From Spinacia oleracea (lineage: Eukaryota; Streptophyta; Magnoliopsida; Caryophyllales; Amaranthaceae): a DNA stretch of 64,000 bases. Positions within the stretch are counted from its first letter, which is position 1. Each line of letters starts with the position of its first letter. The position numbers were made by a program, and so were the translations under genes. Of the stretch, positions 45,124 through 58,357 are shown one piece after another. The DNA is taken from positions 30,371,247 through 30,435,246 of the forward strand of contig NC_079488.1 of the NCBI RefSeq assembly GCF_020520425.1, given 5' to 3'. The notes beneath the pieces were generated by a model, which did no database searches, was not told where the DNA came from, and saw only the letters and a list, made by a program, of their open reading frames with translations.

Positions 45124-48100
45124 CTATGACGACTCAAAACCTTAGACAAATCTGGACCATTAGATTATTTTGATTAATTCGTAGCCATCCATCTAATAAA
45201 CTTATATTAAGCCTTGTTTGTTTACAAAAAAAGAACAAGTAATTAAATATTTGTTACACCATTTAATTATTATAAATTGTAATTTATCCCTACCTTAAAT
45301 ATTTATTTAATTTTATCTATAATTCAACCATCATGATTAATTCAATCATCATCATCTACCATCATCGTCATTTTAGATCATCATCTATGATCATCTTCAA
45401 AACAAAATCTGGCCATCATAATCATTTCGACAATCTTAAAAAAAAAAAAAATTGTCCTTATTTTATTAATTCATCTTTTTCTTCTTCAACAATATATCCA
45501 TCATCTTCTTCCTTGACTCTATCAATTTCAATGTAAAAGTAGTACAACTAAAGCAAATTAATAATTCAAACTATCAATTTTATAATATCAAATTATAATA
45601 ACAGCTTTTATATTAACGTAACTTTGTTTATCATTAAACATTAATTTAAAAGCATATTTGAGTTTATGCGTTCTAAAATCAATTGCACTACAAATATTTA
45701 AACTTACATTATATAACATGCTTATATTTTGAAGTATTTCAAATTCTTTAAAATTGTTTGAAGCATTCAATATTTCCATTAACTTTGAAGGTCTCAACTT
45801 ATATCCGTGATAGAAAAAAAAAAACATTTTAATTAAATAATTAAGATAAAAATAATATATAGTTTATATTTATAAGTTAAGTAATTTTAATAAAAATAAT
45901 TAATCATTTAGTTAAATAAAAAAATGTCATTTTTTAATTTTATAAAATAATATATCATTTTTTTTATTAATTGCGTCACTTTAATAAATAAAAAAACCAT
46001 AATTTTAATAAACATAAATAATTTTTATTTTAATAAAAGAATCTGCAATATTTTTCATTTATTTTTATAGGAAAAAAATATTACAAATCTAGGAATTAAG
46101 AAAGAATCTTATAGTTATAATCACCCTATTTAATTGCAACTAAAATTTAGGAAGTTATCTTTTTATTATAATAAAATATCTTTTAATTCTTTCCGAAAAA
46201 AGCTTCTTTTATTTGAGGGAAATAAAAAATATCTTCTTTTAAATTAACAAATATAATTATGGTATCTAGATATTATAATTATTTCCATACTATATATATT
46301 TTCTACGGAGTATTGATCAAATCAATACAATTAAAATTCTAATAAAATAATTTAACTTAATATTCATATCTGGTTTCTTTTATAACGTATTTTATTTTTG
46401 TGAAAAAAATAAGTACGACACTTTGGATGGCTAACATTATGGATAAACTTTAGGCTAGTAATTATGGAGATTTTTTACTATAAAAATTATAAACTAATTT
46501 ATCAGAGGTTAATTTTTTAATTTTAATTTTAATTTTAAGGAAAACAATAGTATTGAATTTTTTCTAATTTAGTGAAATTAAAAATTTTACCACACGTTAA
46601 AAGAAAAATTATTACCAAAAATCAAAATTTACAGAAAAGATAATGAAATCATAAAAACGAAATAAGTATCTTTTTTTTAGAAAAATGCAGAAATTTCGAA
46701 AGTTAGGGAAACTATAAAATATTATCAAAATTTGTTTTACATGTATTTATATAATTATTTGAGAAAAAAAAATTATACTAAGATATTTTTTAGTGAAAGA
46801 TAATTATTTTAAGAAATTATTTATGCATCTTTAAATTATTTTCAAAATTTTGCAAAAATTAATTTTCTTAAGATATTATTGAATTTTAAGTTATTGAGTT
46901 TTTTTTTCTTTTCAAAATAACAAAAATTTATTTTTTTTGTCATTCATGAAATTAAAAACTAAAATTATTCGATATTAAAAATAAATGTTGCTGCTAAAAG
47001 AATTACCAAAGTTTAATAAATACCAAAATTCCCCTCAAAAAAAAATTACCAAAATTAAAAAATGTCTTTCAGAAAAAATATTAGAGCAAGATTAGCGCTA
47101 GTATAAGCTAAGACTTCCACATCATCTTTTTATTAATTTTTATTTATTTTCAATTAATCAGATTCTTGTTGAGACTCTTTGAAACTTACTTAATTTTTCC
47201 ACTTCACCCCTCGTATTCATTCAAGACTCCTCAAACTTATAAAAATAATAAAATAAAAAATAATAATTAATATTGAATGTACTATTTAAACGTTTTAAGT
47301 AGAGTCTTGGAATTCCAAAACTCTTGCTCAGACTTTTATCATACTCTTCCACTTAAATGGGAAGTCTTAAGTTAATACTCAATAAGACTATTGCTCATAC
47401 TATTGCTCAGACTACCGCTAATCTTGCTCTTAGATAGGTCCCGCCAAAAAGAAGGTAAATATGGTAAGGTTGATTTTTGTGGCCTAGCTCTTGTTTTATA
47501 AAATTTTCTAGATTCGCATTCTTAAAATATTACAAAAATTAAGTTACTTACCAAAATAAAATAATTAACGAAATTTCCTTCATAAAAGTAACAAAATGTA
47601 ATTGTTAAAAAGGCCAAATTATTGAATCTTGTAAAAAAATGTTGATTCCATAAAAAATTATCAAAATTGAAAACTTAGCGGAATTAATACGCATTATCCA
47701 AATTTGAAATGCCGTTAATTGATATCTTCCAATTAAAAAAAAATACTAGTTTTTATACACGCAATATGTGCTTGTAATTTAACAACACATACCCAATAAT
47801 GTTTATTGGTTAATTACTTTTTGTCCTTTTTATTGATATTATTTCTTAGTTTAAATATTTTTTGATTTTAGTAAATATCTTTTAAAATGATTCCCTTTTA
47901 TGTAGTACACAAAATATTTTGTGTTTAATTTGTTTTTATTTTTTTTAGTTTTAGTAAAGGTTAAAATAGGCAATCACTATGTATGTCGCCTCAGGTGTTC
48001 CAATATAATAGAATTTGACCGGCCATGCCCAAAAAAGGTAATGTTTTTGGATTTAATTGAGGCAAAGATAATTACGTTGTGAAAGATAATTATCTTAATC

Positions 48101-48679
48101 TCTTACTTTGTTTCCAAGTTAATGTTTTAAAATTATTTTTCGTGTTTTTTACTCTGTTATAGAAATTTTAAAAATTATCGAAATTAAAATATCTGAAATT
48201 GCGCAATTTTTAAATTAAAAATGTTGATACCCTTTTTAAAATATAGTATAAACATTAAAAAAAATTATTAGGACCCTTGAAAAGATTATTAGGTACACCC
48301 AACCAATTAGGTTATTTAAAAAAAGTGTTTTGACACCGGAATAAAATTAGAAATAAATTTAGTTTCAATAAAAATATGTGGTTCCATATTTAATCAACTT
48401 TAGAATACATATTTTTCCAATGATCTAGCCACTCGAATACAAATTTTAAAATACCATAAAGAAGAAAACAATATGAATAAATTCAAATAATGTGATAAAT
48501 CTGTCATTAAAAATTAATCCTAGGTATCATGTACAGAGTAGTTGATCAGGCAATATACTTGTAAAAGAAATGTTATAACTGTTAATAATCCCTATATTGT
48601 AAAACCAATTTCTTTTGTAAGATTAGTTCGTTTGTGCTTTTAGGTGAGTCCTAAATTCTTGATCTTTTACAACACTCAT
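45124..48679. other. Very AT-rich DNA, no gene
   Basis: Long runs of A and T with stops in all frames. Fragments like TTACCAAAATT recur, but I could not define an element. Confidence 0.5.
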
Positions 48680-49379
48680 TTGTTTAATACTTTTCTCTTA
48701 TATTCAAGTTATTTTGATGTTATTATTTGGTAATTTCTAAATAAAGCAATAGGAAGTCCCAAAGTGTAAATTTATTTATAAAATTACGTGTAACGATAGA
48801 GATGAAAGTGCAGTAAAAATAATCAACGCAATAAAAAACCTCAAACGTGTATCGTGCAAATTACATTTTGTTTACTTATCTAACGGGACCCGAAACTCGC
48901 TTGTTCCATGTATACAATGACACATAAATAATAGATAGGGAGTTGCATAGTATTGGTCTTATATAATATGGGGAAACACGCCTGTTGATAGTGTATGATA
49001 GGCCGGTACTTCACTTAAAAAATTAGTAGCTACTAAAACACAATTTAATTTGGAAGTCACTAAGTAAACATTACACAATTTGACAATGTCCATATACTAG
49101 TATACCCTTAACACTATAAGGTGAGAAAATGATTAGGTTCAAGCATAATTCTCATTTGGTTAAGATAAGTCCTTTTAATGTTTTCATTTAGTAACTTCAA
49201 ATTAAGAAATGGAAAGTACCAAAGTATTTGGTAAATCCTAACATAATTTGGTTTCGCAAAAATAAATCTTAAATAATTTAATTAACCATAAAAATAGTAC
49301 GTATATATAGTCATAACGTACTATGAGAATGCGCAAATAATTAGGTTCGTTATACATCTTGTGGCATTTGTAAATACTA

Positions 49380-49705
49380 CTCCCTCCGTCCCGGAATACT
49401 TGACCTGTTTTCCTTATCGGGTCGTCCCTTAATACTTGACCTGTTTCTAAAAATGGAAATATTGTAACAATATTATATTATTTCTCACTCCACCCCTATT
49501 AACCCACCTACCCCCTACTCCATACAAAAAATAATTAAAAATTCAACCCTACTCTCCCCTAACCCCACCCCTTTACACATTTCCCACTAACTACAATAAA
49601 ATAATACCCCACTATCAACTACTACCTGTTAAATTAAATAAGTCAATTCAAGTTCCTTAAACTCTATGCCGGTCAAACCGGATCGAGTATTCCGGGACGA
49701 GGGAG
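49380..49705. mobile_element. Stowaway MITE (326 bp)
   Basis: CTCCCTCCGTCCCGGAATAC at the left, inverted as GTATTCCGGGACGAGGGAG at the right, with TA flanks (49378-49379, 49706-49707). Inserted in the tandem array. Confidence 0.92.
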
Positions 49706-51358
49706 TATTCTCTCTTATGTTCAAGTTATCTGATGTTATTATTTGGTAATTCCGGAATGATAAATAGGAAGTCCCAAAATGTAAATTTATTTATAAAATT
49801 TTAGGTGACGATAGAGTTGAAAGTGCATAAAATAAACATGCATGGTCATATAAAATTATCATATGTGAGTCATACGACATTACACCAAGTTTAATTGTCT
49901 AACACGACCTTGATATCACTTATTTCGTGTATACAATGATTCATAGTATTAATCTTATTTAACATGGGGATCACTTCCGTTGATAGTTCCTAATATGTAC
50001 CTCACATTAAAAAATGCCAACTCCTAAAACACAATTGGAATTGAAGTCCCTAATTGAATATCACACAATTTGATAATGTTCATATAACAATTTACCCTTA
50101 ATACCCTATAACGTGTGAAAATAATTAGGTTCGAGCATAATACTAATACTTAAAGGATAAAAGTTATTTGAATTTTTTTCATTTTGTAACTTCAAATTTA
50201 GAAATGAGAATTCCCAAAGTATTTGGTAACTCCTACTCTAATTTGGGAGTCCCAAAATTAAGTCTTAAATCGTTTACTTAATTAAACTTAATCATATACA
50301 TATATATAGTCATAATTTACAGTGAGAATGTGCATATTACATATGTACACCTTGTGACGTTAGTAAATAATATTCTCTCTTATGTTCAAGTTATTTGATG
50401 TTATTATTTGGTAATTCTTAAATGATAAATAGGAAGTCCCGATATGTAAATTATTTATAAAATTTTAAGAAACGCTAGAGTTGAAAGTGCATAGAAGAAA
50501 TATACAAGGCTATATAATATCTCAGATATGAGTCATACGACGTTATACCAAGTTTAATTATCTAACAGGACCTAATATCACTTATTTAATTTATACAATA
50601 ATGCATAAAAAGTAGATAAGAAGTCCATAGAGTCATAGTGTCAATCTTATATAACATGGGGAAACACTCCCATTGATAGTACCCAAGAGGAAAACTCCCG
50701 ATATCACTTATTTCTTGTATATAGTAACACGTAAATAATAAATAGAGTATCCCAAGTTATCGATCTTATCTACTACACATTATTTTAATCTTAATATTAT
50801 TTATTTTTTATATTATTATTTAGTAACTCCTAAAAAGATTCTCAAAGTGTAAAATTATTTATAAAATTATTAACCTAAATATGAGTTGGAATCGCATAAA
50901 GGAAATACAGAGGCCATAAAAAAATCCCGAATGTTCTTCTTCATTATTTGTTCGCAATAGAAAGACCCAAAATATTTGGTAACTCCTAAACCAAATTTGG
51001 ATATCACAAAGTTAAATCTTAAACGTTTACTAAACAAATAATCATATTTCACCGGAAAAAAAAATAAACATATTATATGTATAGTCATAATGTATTCTGG
51101 AGATGCCAAAACAATCGGGGTCGTTATATACCTTGTGATGTTTCAATTTGATTAAGCTCGCTTACAATACTCATTCCCCTAAGAGAAGTTATTTTGAAAT
51201 TTTTAGTAACATCTAAATTAGAAACAGGAAGTCCCAAAGTAGAAATATATTTATAAAATTATAAGTAACGATGTAGTGGAGATTTGCATAAAAATCAATA
51301 AGCAAATCTCTAAAAATCCCTGAAATCCCTTAGTATTGTTTGTTGTTATTATTTATTA

Positions 51359-51642
51359 CTCCCTCCGTCCTAGATTAGTTGTTACACTTACCTTTGCACA
51401 AAGTTTTAGGTGATAAGTGGTTGTTTGGTTATCATTTGTTATTTTATTGAAAAAGTAGATGTGATATAAGTTAGTGGGGTATTTTTTTAATTGAATGAGA
51501 GAAGGTGTGGGGACAAAAAAAAATTAGTGGGGAGAGAGAGACAATATGATAATTGTGAGATCATCCCTAATTTAGAAGTATAACAACTAATCTAGGACGG
51601 ATGAAAAAGGAAAGTGTAACAACTAATCTGTGACGGGGGGAG
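51359..51642. mobile_element. Stowaway MITE (284 bp)
   Basis: Starts CTCCCTCCGTCCTAGATTAG and ends AACTAATCTGTGACGGGGGGAG, with TA flanks. An internal inverted copy of the end (AACAACTAATCTAGGACGGA, 51583-51602) shows a partial second end. Confidence 0.9.
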
Positions 51643-52271
51643 TAATTCTTAATTAATCAGAAATAGTAGTCCCAAAGTGTAAATTTATTAATATAACTAC
51701 AGATGACACTAGAGTTGAATGTGCATAGAATAAATAAGGCAAAAATACACTTGGATCTGTTCCATTCGTTACAATTACACCTTGTAAATAATAAACAGGG
51801 AGTCCCAAATTATCGATCTTTTACAGTACTCATTCGCTTAATACTTTTTTCTTTGGTTCAAGTTTTTTTAGATGTTATTATTTAGTGGTTCCCAAATAAG
51901 CAGCAGGATGTCCCAAAGTGTAAATATGTTTATTAAGTTATGGGTAACGCTAGAGATGAAAGCGTATAGAATAATAATCAAATCAATGAAAAAAAAAATC
52001 TCATATGCGTTTCGTGCGAATTACATCTGTTTAGTTATCTAACACGACTCTCGTTATCTAACACAGCCCTGAACTCACTTATTTCTTGCATACGATGACA
52101 CATAAATAATATATAGGATGTTTCGTAATATTGATGTTGTATAACATCATGGGGAGACACCTTGTCGATGCCTAATAGGTACCTCACATAAACAATTAGA
52201 ACTACCAAAATGCAATTTGTGTCCCTAAATAAATGTTACACGATTTGACAATGCCCACATATCCTGAACTA

Positions 52272-52553
52272 CTCCCTCCGTATTTATTTAAGAGATACAC
52301 TTGGTCGGGCACGTGTATTAAGAAAAAAGAATTGAATGAATTAAAATAATAAAACAAGTGGTATTGGGTAGATATTTTAATAAGTAAACAAGTGGGGACC
52401 AAGTCATTTTGGGGTGGGAGGTGGGTTGGGTAAATTAAATGTATTATTTAATTATATGGTGGGGTTGATAAATTACTAAAAATGGCAAGTGTATCTCTTA
52501 AATAAATACGGCCGGAAAAGGCAAGTGTATCTCTTAAATAAATACGGAGGGAG
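52272..52553. mobile_element. Stowaway MITE (282 bp), same family as 9192-9473
   Basis: Starts CTCCCTCCGTATTTATTTAA and ends TTAAATAAATACGGAGGGAG, flanked by TA (52270-52271, 52554-52555). Confidence 0.92.
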
Positions 52554-52800
52554 TAACTCCCTGTAACATATCAAAATGATTAGGGTCGAGCACAATACTC
52601 ATTTTCTTAAGAAAAGTTATTTTACTGTTTTCATTTATGAACTCCTAATTAAGAAACAGAAAGTTTCTAAATATTTGGTAACTCCTAACCTTAATTCGGA
52701 GTCTCAATTAATTAACCATGAACATATTATATATATACTTGTATAGTCATAATGTACTCTGAGTACGCCTAAATAATCAGGTTTGTTACTCACTTAAATA

Positions 52801-54045
52801 AATTTAAAGAAAATTATCTGCTTTATTTTTTTTTTGTCATGCCTAGTATAAATTTTGATAGATACACGAAGTATTTTTTTAGAAAATATCTATTATTTAA
52901 TGTTGGTAATTTCTATAAATTTCAAGCATTTTTGATTAAAAAAAATATATCAAATCTTAAACAAAATCTATATTTTTGGACTTCTATAATTTATTTTGGA
53001 AATAACATTTTTTCATAAATAAACTGAATTCATAGAATTTATAGTTTTCGTTAATTTGATTCGAATATCGGTAATTTGATTAATTTACGAAATATTTAAA
53101 AGAAAAAAAAGTCTTGCAAGTTTTGGAAATTAATATAAATTATATTTCATTTTGGTTAATAAAGCTCTATTTTAACACCCGTAAAAAAAAGCTCAATTTT
53201 AACAAAAAATATATAATTATCCTTTCCTTGCGTAAAATAAAAATAATTACCTGAATAAATTAATTTAAACATGTTTTTTAATTTCATAATTTTTTTTTTA
53301 AAAAAAATCAACTGATTTTTTTATTTCGTTAAATATTTTAGTTTGGGTAAAACTTTAAATTTAATAATCTAGAAAATTTTAGAAAATAATAATTAATGTT
53401 AAAAATATATATTAACATTATTATCTTTCACTCAAAAATATCCTAGCATAATTATCTTTTCCTTAAATAAATCTAAACAAATTATCATCTTTTCTTTGTG
53501 GTAAATATTTGATTTTATTATCTCCTTTTTTTTAGGGAAAGATTTTATTATCTCCTTATTTGAACATAATCGGACAACCCTATTTTTGGAAGGTACATAT
53601 TAATTTGGCAGTTAGTATTAATTTCTTTAATTTTAAATTACTGTATTTTTTTATGGGAAATTAATTTCGATGGTATCTACGATTATTTTTTGTTTTTTTA
53701 AAAAGCTCCTAATTGGGTAAATTTAAAAAAAACTATTAGTTCGTTTTTTTATTTCAGTAATTCTTTTATATCGGTAATATTTGAAAGATACTAATCTTGA
53801 AAATTATTAAATTAATTATTTGGTACAAAAATAAAATATTAACGCAATTATACTTTTCCTTAAATGAATATGAAAAATGATTTTAAATTTTTTTAAACAA
53901 AACCAACTAGTTTTGGTTCTTTTACTTTTTTGGTTTTATTAGGGTAAAATTTAAATTTGGGTTGTTTTTTATTTTGATAAATATTAGTTACTTTTAATAC
54001 ATTAAATTATCTTCTTCCTTCACAAAAAAAAAATACATTGAATTT
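52801..54045. other. Very AT-rich DNA, no gene
   Basis: Nothing beyond homopolymer-rich sequence. It ends at the target duplication of the LINE. Confidence 0.5.
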
Positions 54046-54060
54046 AAAAATCACATAATA
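54046..54060. repeat. LINE target duplication, left copy (15 bp)
   Basis: AAAAATCACATAATA, identical to 60446-60460. Confidence 0.93.
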
Positions 54061-54082
54061 TTTTTTTTTGATAATTATGAGT

Positions 54083-54088
54083 TTTATT
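54083..54088 (-). terminator. Polyadenylation signal of the LINE
   Basis: AATAAA on the minus strand, about 15 bases before the A-tail. Confidence 0.6.
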
Positions 54089-54175
54089 GCTTTGTTCGAG
54101 CAAAGAGGCTCAGCTCATTACAGATTACAGCTTATTAGGTCATGCAATATGTCATTGGACCTATGAGAGATAGCT

Positions 54176-55625
54176 TCACATCCAAGCAATAAAATCATCT
54201 TCCCTGTTGAGCCCTTGCTTTGCCAGACAATCAGCCACCATATTCGAGGCGCGACTCTTGTGAGAAATTTCGATGTTATGCGCTGCTGCGTTATTTCGGA
54301 TGAAGTTTATAATGAAATGAACGTTCCATGGGCCCCCAGATTTTTCATTGCACCATTTTACTGCATTTGCGGAGTCGGATTCCACGCTTATAGTTCGATT
54401 GCCAATGGTGTTGCTGCAGTTTAGGGACACTTGAATGGCTCGATGAATTGCATATATTTCAGCTGGATTTATCTCCATGCATGGAATAGGGGATGAGAAA
54501 ACACAAATGAAGTTTCCTTTAGAGTCACGAAGAACTCCACCTATGGCTGATTTGCGCGACGAGGGGTGGTAGGAGGCATCCACATTCCATTTTAATGCAT
54601 TTTCCGCAGGGGGGGCCCAATCAGCAATAGTATAGGGGGTGATTGATAATCCAGGAGTTTTCTTTGATGAGCCCCATTGCAAACATGTGGGGTTTCTGAG
54701 GACTTCATTAGGGTTGTACGGAAAAGGGTCACCCCATCCTTTTATCCACCAACACATCCTAAGGAGAACAAGATTCTGTAGTTGGTGAATGGTTTCTGAT
54801 TTTTGCTGAAAAATTCTCAAGTTCCTTTCCTTCCAAATTGTCCAAATAATGATTGAGAAACTTGCGAGCCATATTTTTTTGAAAAACGCACCTTTATGGG
54901 GAGGGAGCCATTGTATAAAAACATCCCGTAGGTCCGAGGGGAAGACCCATTGGAGCCCCCAAATATTAAGCCACCAACACCATAGGCTCCGTGAAATGGG
55001 ACACTGAATGAAAAGATGGTTGGAAGTTTCCATATTGCATCCACATAGTGCACATTGTCCTTCGACTGGAGGAATTATTCTGAGATGGATGAGCTTTGCT
55101 TTTGTATTAAGTTTCCCGAGTATGGCGAACCATGAGAAAAGCTCGATGCGGTGGGGAATAAGACCCTTCCATAGACCTTTGAAGGAAGCTATATGAATAT
55201 TTGACAGTGATTTCGCCATTTCGAATGAGAATGATTTTACTGAAAAAACGCCTGATTTGTGAGGCGTCCAAATGAATGAGTCCGGGATTTCCGGATTGAA
55301 ATTCACTCTATCAATCAACGTGAGAAGATTGTTCCATTCAGTTATATCATGAGGTCGAAATTCCCTTGCCCAGTGGAAGGACCACTCCCATTTACGTCCA
55401 TTCCAAAATCCAAACGAGAATACCGTACCACTGGGGTGCAAACACAGCCTGAATAACTTCGGGAACTTGGTTTTGAGTGGGCTGTCCCCCAACCACAAAT
55501 CGTGCCAAAATAATGTATTTTTACCATCTCCGATTTGCGATCTGGTCTTATTCAAAACCATATTTCTCGAGATGTTATTATGCATTAGAGCAACGCACAT
55601 TTTCTGCCAGGGACCCCCACATTTT
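54176..55625 (-). pseudogene. LINE ORF2, zinc-knuckle and RNase H part
   Basis: The frame contains the connection region (IGDGKNTLFWHDLWLGD), a zf-RVT cluster C-x2-C...H-x4-C (residues 183, 186, 195, 200 from the Met at 55600), and an RNase H domain with all four acidic residues in place (D341 in WNVDAS, E381 in AEIYAI, D409 in ESDSAN, D457 in NMVADCLAKQG), ending near the LINE tail. Its true upstream sequence (KCGGPWQK) joins the previous piece across a C12 run (G12 on plus, 55626-55637), which shifts the frame. The Met at 55600 is internal, not a start. Confidence 0.9.
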
Positions 55626-55637
55626 GGGGGGGGGGGG

Positions 55638-55794
55638 TGAGGTTCAGCAAAGAGAAAATGGGCCCAAGTTTATACTTGCATTGAATGACTTGCCTCCATA
55701 GAGCATTAGGTTCCGTCAAGTATCTCCATAGCCATTTGAAGAGCAAAGCAAGGTTTCTATGGTGCAAGTTACCCATGTTTAGACCTCCAAAGGC
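55638..55794 (-). pseudogene. LINE ORF2, short frame-shifted middle piece
   Basis: A third frame carries FGGLNMGNLHHRNLALLFKW through QCKYKLGP to LTPPP, the conserved stretch between the RT thumb and the connection region. It is bounded by an A5 run on its right (T5 on plus, 55795-55799; one extra A explains the shift) and the C12 run on its left. Confidence 0.85.
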
Positions 55795-57430
55795 TTTTTA
55801 GAAGCTGCATTATACTCCATGAAACTAGGGGAATGCCTTTTCGATCCATTGACCCGCTCCAAAAGAATTTTCGTTGGATTTTGATGATCTCTACGAGCAC
55901 CCCTATGGGTACGGGGAACACAGACATATAGTATAACGGAAGACTTGATAAGGAAGATTTGATTAGAGTGAGCCTCCCGCCAATTGATAACAAGTTGCCC
56001 TTCCATGTTGCCAATTTCTTCTTCATCTTATCAATAATAGGATTCCACAAGCTGATATGGGACATTTTTCCTCCAATAGGGAGACCAAGGTATGTAAAAG
56101 GGAGATTCCCAATCTTACATTGAAGTGATACGGCTGCCACCTTCAGCCATTTATTCTCCACATTAATTCCAAGTAATGAGGATTTATGAAAATTAACCTG
56201 TAGCCCGGATGCTAAGTGGAATAAGATCAGAGACTTCTTTATGTTTAAAAGAAACTCAATGTTTTGTGGGCAGAAGATAATGGTATCGTCCGCATATTGC
56301 AAATGGGAGATGTTCATTCCACCTTTTCTGATTTCGATTCCGGACCATAGGTTCATTGAAATAGCTTTGCGAATAACCAGATTAAGTGATTCAACAATAA
56401 GATTGAACAGGAATGGAGAGAGCGGGTCGCCTTGACGGAGGCCACGTTGAAGTTTGAACGGGTTGGAGGGTGAACCATTTATCAGAATGGATGCCGAGGC
56501 GGACATCACGCATGCCCTAATCCAACTTCTCCATCTAGGAGGGAAAGACATTTGCACAAGGACCCACTCGAGAAAACCCCATGAGATACTGTCAAAAGCT
56601 TTGTGAAAATCTATTTTGAGAATGACTGGTTTCGACTTTTGCCTTCTACATGATTCGATTAATTCACTTGCTATTAGGGCTCCGTCGAGAATTTGCCTCC
56701 CTTTAATGAAAGACGACTGATTAGGGCTGACCAGATGATTCATTACTCTTTGAAGGCGTTTAGAGAGTAATTTCGTGATTATTTTATAAATGCAGCCCAC
56801 CATGCTAATGGGCCGATAATCCTTGAATCCTCCTGGGCTTTCGACTTTGGGCAATAAGGCAATGAGGGCGTTGTTGCAGTTGTGAGGCAGACAGGAGGAG
56901 GACCAGAATTTGCTCACCAATTCGTATATATCAGCCTTAATGATTTCCCAAGATGATTTAATAAATTTGAAATTGAATCCGTCAGGACCCGGGGCCTTGT
57001 CACCATCACACGAAAACACAGCAATATCAATTTCATCATGAGCAAAAGGTACTGTAAGCATTTTACCTTGGTCCGCACTCAAGGTTTGAAAATTAAGCCC
57101 TAAAAATACTGGGCGGTTTTTGTGCTCTTCATGGAAAATTTTCGAGAAATATGATACTGCTTCTTTTTTAATTGCTTTCGGTTCCTCTATTTTTTCTCCA
57201 TTGATCATCATGGAGTCAATGTTGTTGCGCCTCCTTCTGAGAGTGGCTATTGTATGACAAAATTTTGTATTTTTATCTCCTTCTTTTAACCACTTCACTC
57301 TTGAATTTTGGGCCCAATACATTTCTTTCCGCTTAAGCCATCGCCAAAGGTCCACTTGAAAGGATTGTCTGGTACTGATTTCGGCCTCGTTGAGCGGTCT
57401 GTTATTTGCCGTGGAGTCAATCTCGTGGAT
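55795..57430 (-). pseudogene. LINE ORF2, reverse transcriptase part
   Basis: The frame holds the linker (KWLKEGDKNTKFCH), APGPDG (121-126), RPIS (181-184), the catalytic Asp in KIDFHKAFD (D249), RQGDPLSP (307-314), the YADD box (354-357) and the thumb (GRLTLIKSSLSSLPLYYMS). Numbering is from the GTG codon at 57355, which is not a real start: the same frame runs back to 57430, where a TAA separates it from the endonuclease. Every hallmark RT motif is intact. Confidence 0.93.
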
Positions 57431-58327
57431 TTAATTTTCGCAGATGGAAATCTCTTCATCAATGTTACCGAACTCCTTGGAATTCCATAGTTTGAGAGCA
57501 TTTTTGACAGCTTGCAGTTTGTCGATTAGAGATACATGGTTGCTTTGGTTCCAAGCAATTCTGATGGCTTTGATACAGCCAGGATGAGAGAGCCAACAAT
57601 TCTGGAATCGGAAGGGGCGAGGGCCCCAATTCTTGACACTGGAGCGCGCCAGAAGGGGACAGTGGTCTGATAGGGTTCTTTTGAGTGATGAGAGAGATAG
57701 TGAAGGGAATTGAGCAATCCATTCATTATTTACAAATAGGCGGTCCAATTTGCTTTTAGAAGCCCCTCGATGCCACGTGAACCAGCCATTGGACAGAGGT
57801 ATTTCTATTAACTGCAAATCCTGCACAAAAGATTGAAACATATTCGAGTTGTTAGGGTCATAAGATTGACTGCCTCGATCGAGGGGAGACAGCACCTCGT
57901 TGAAATCTCCAATAATTAGGCATGGAAGTTTGAGAGATTCCCATAGCTTTGTTATTTCATCCCACACTAATTCTCTCTCGTGAGCAAGGCATGGATTATA
58001 TATGTTAAGGAGAAAGCATTTGAAATCCGAGTCCGGGAAAAGACCGATGAGTGCGATCCAGTTTCGCCCTGTTAATGTGGATTGCATTGAGAAAGAGGTG
58101 GAGTCCCACATGGATAGTAGGCCACCCGAATTCCCATTTGATGGGCTTGCACACCAATTAACATCAGAATTTTTCCAGATTGAGGCAATGAATTTGGGGT
58201 TTATGGTTTCTTTTTTGGACTCTTGTATGAAGACAAAGCGTGGCTGATGAGAAGCAATGAGTTTTCTGAGCGCAGATCTTTTGATACGGGCACCCAGTCC
58301 CCTTATGTTCCATGATAACACTATCAT
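57431..58327 (-). pseudogene. LINE ORF2, apurinic-type endonuclease part
   Basis: Starts MIVLSWNIRGLG at 58327, the usual start of plant L1 ORF2. Catalytic-site residues are in place: N7, E36 (FIQESKKE), the GDFNEV motif (140-145), LDRLF (194-198) and SDH (220-222). It ends at an in-frame TAA (57431-57433), after which the same frame continues into the RT part, so one nonsense codon is the only break between the two. Confidence 0.92.
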
Positions 58328-58357
58328 TAGAAGGAGGGTTTGTGAGAGAAGAGACCC

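Larger units (their letters stand above)
48680..52800. repeat. Degenerate tandem array, about 0.67-kb unit
   Basis: Landmarks recur in the same order: GATGTTATTATTTGGTAA, then AGGAAGTCCCAAAGTGTAAA, then TATACAATGACACATAAATA, then a TTATATAACATGGGGAAACA-type motif, then CCCTTAATACCCTATAA. The first landmark starts at about 48717, 49732 and 50397. Removing the MITE at 49380 gives units of about 687 and 665 bp. Later units (about 50810, 51190, 51343, 51871) are shortened or rearranged. No ORF. Confidence 0.7.
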
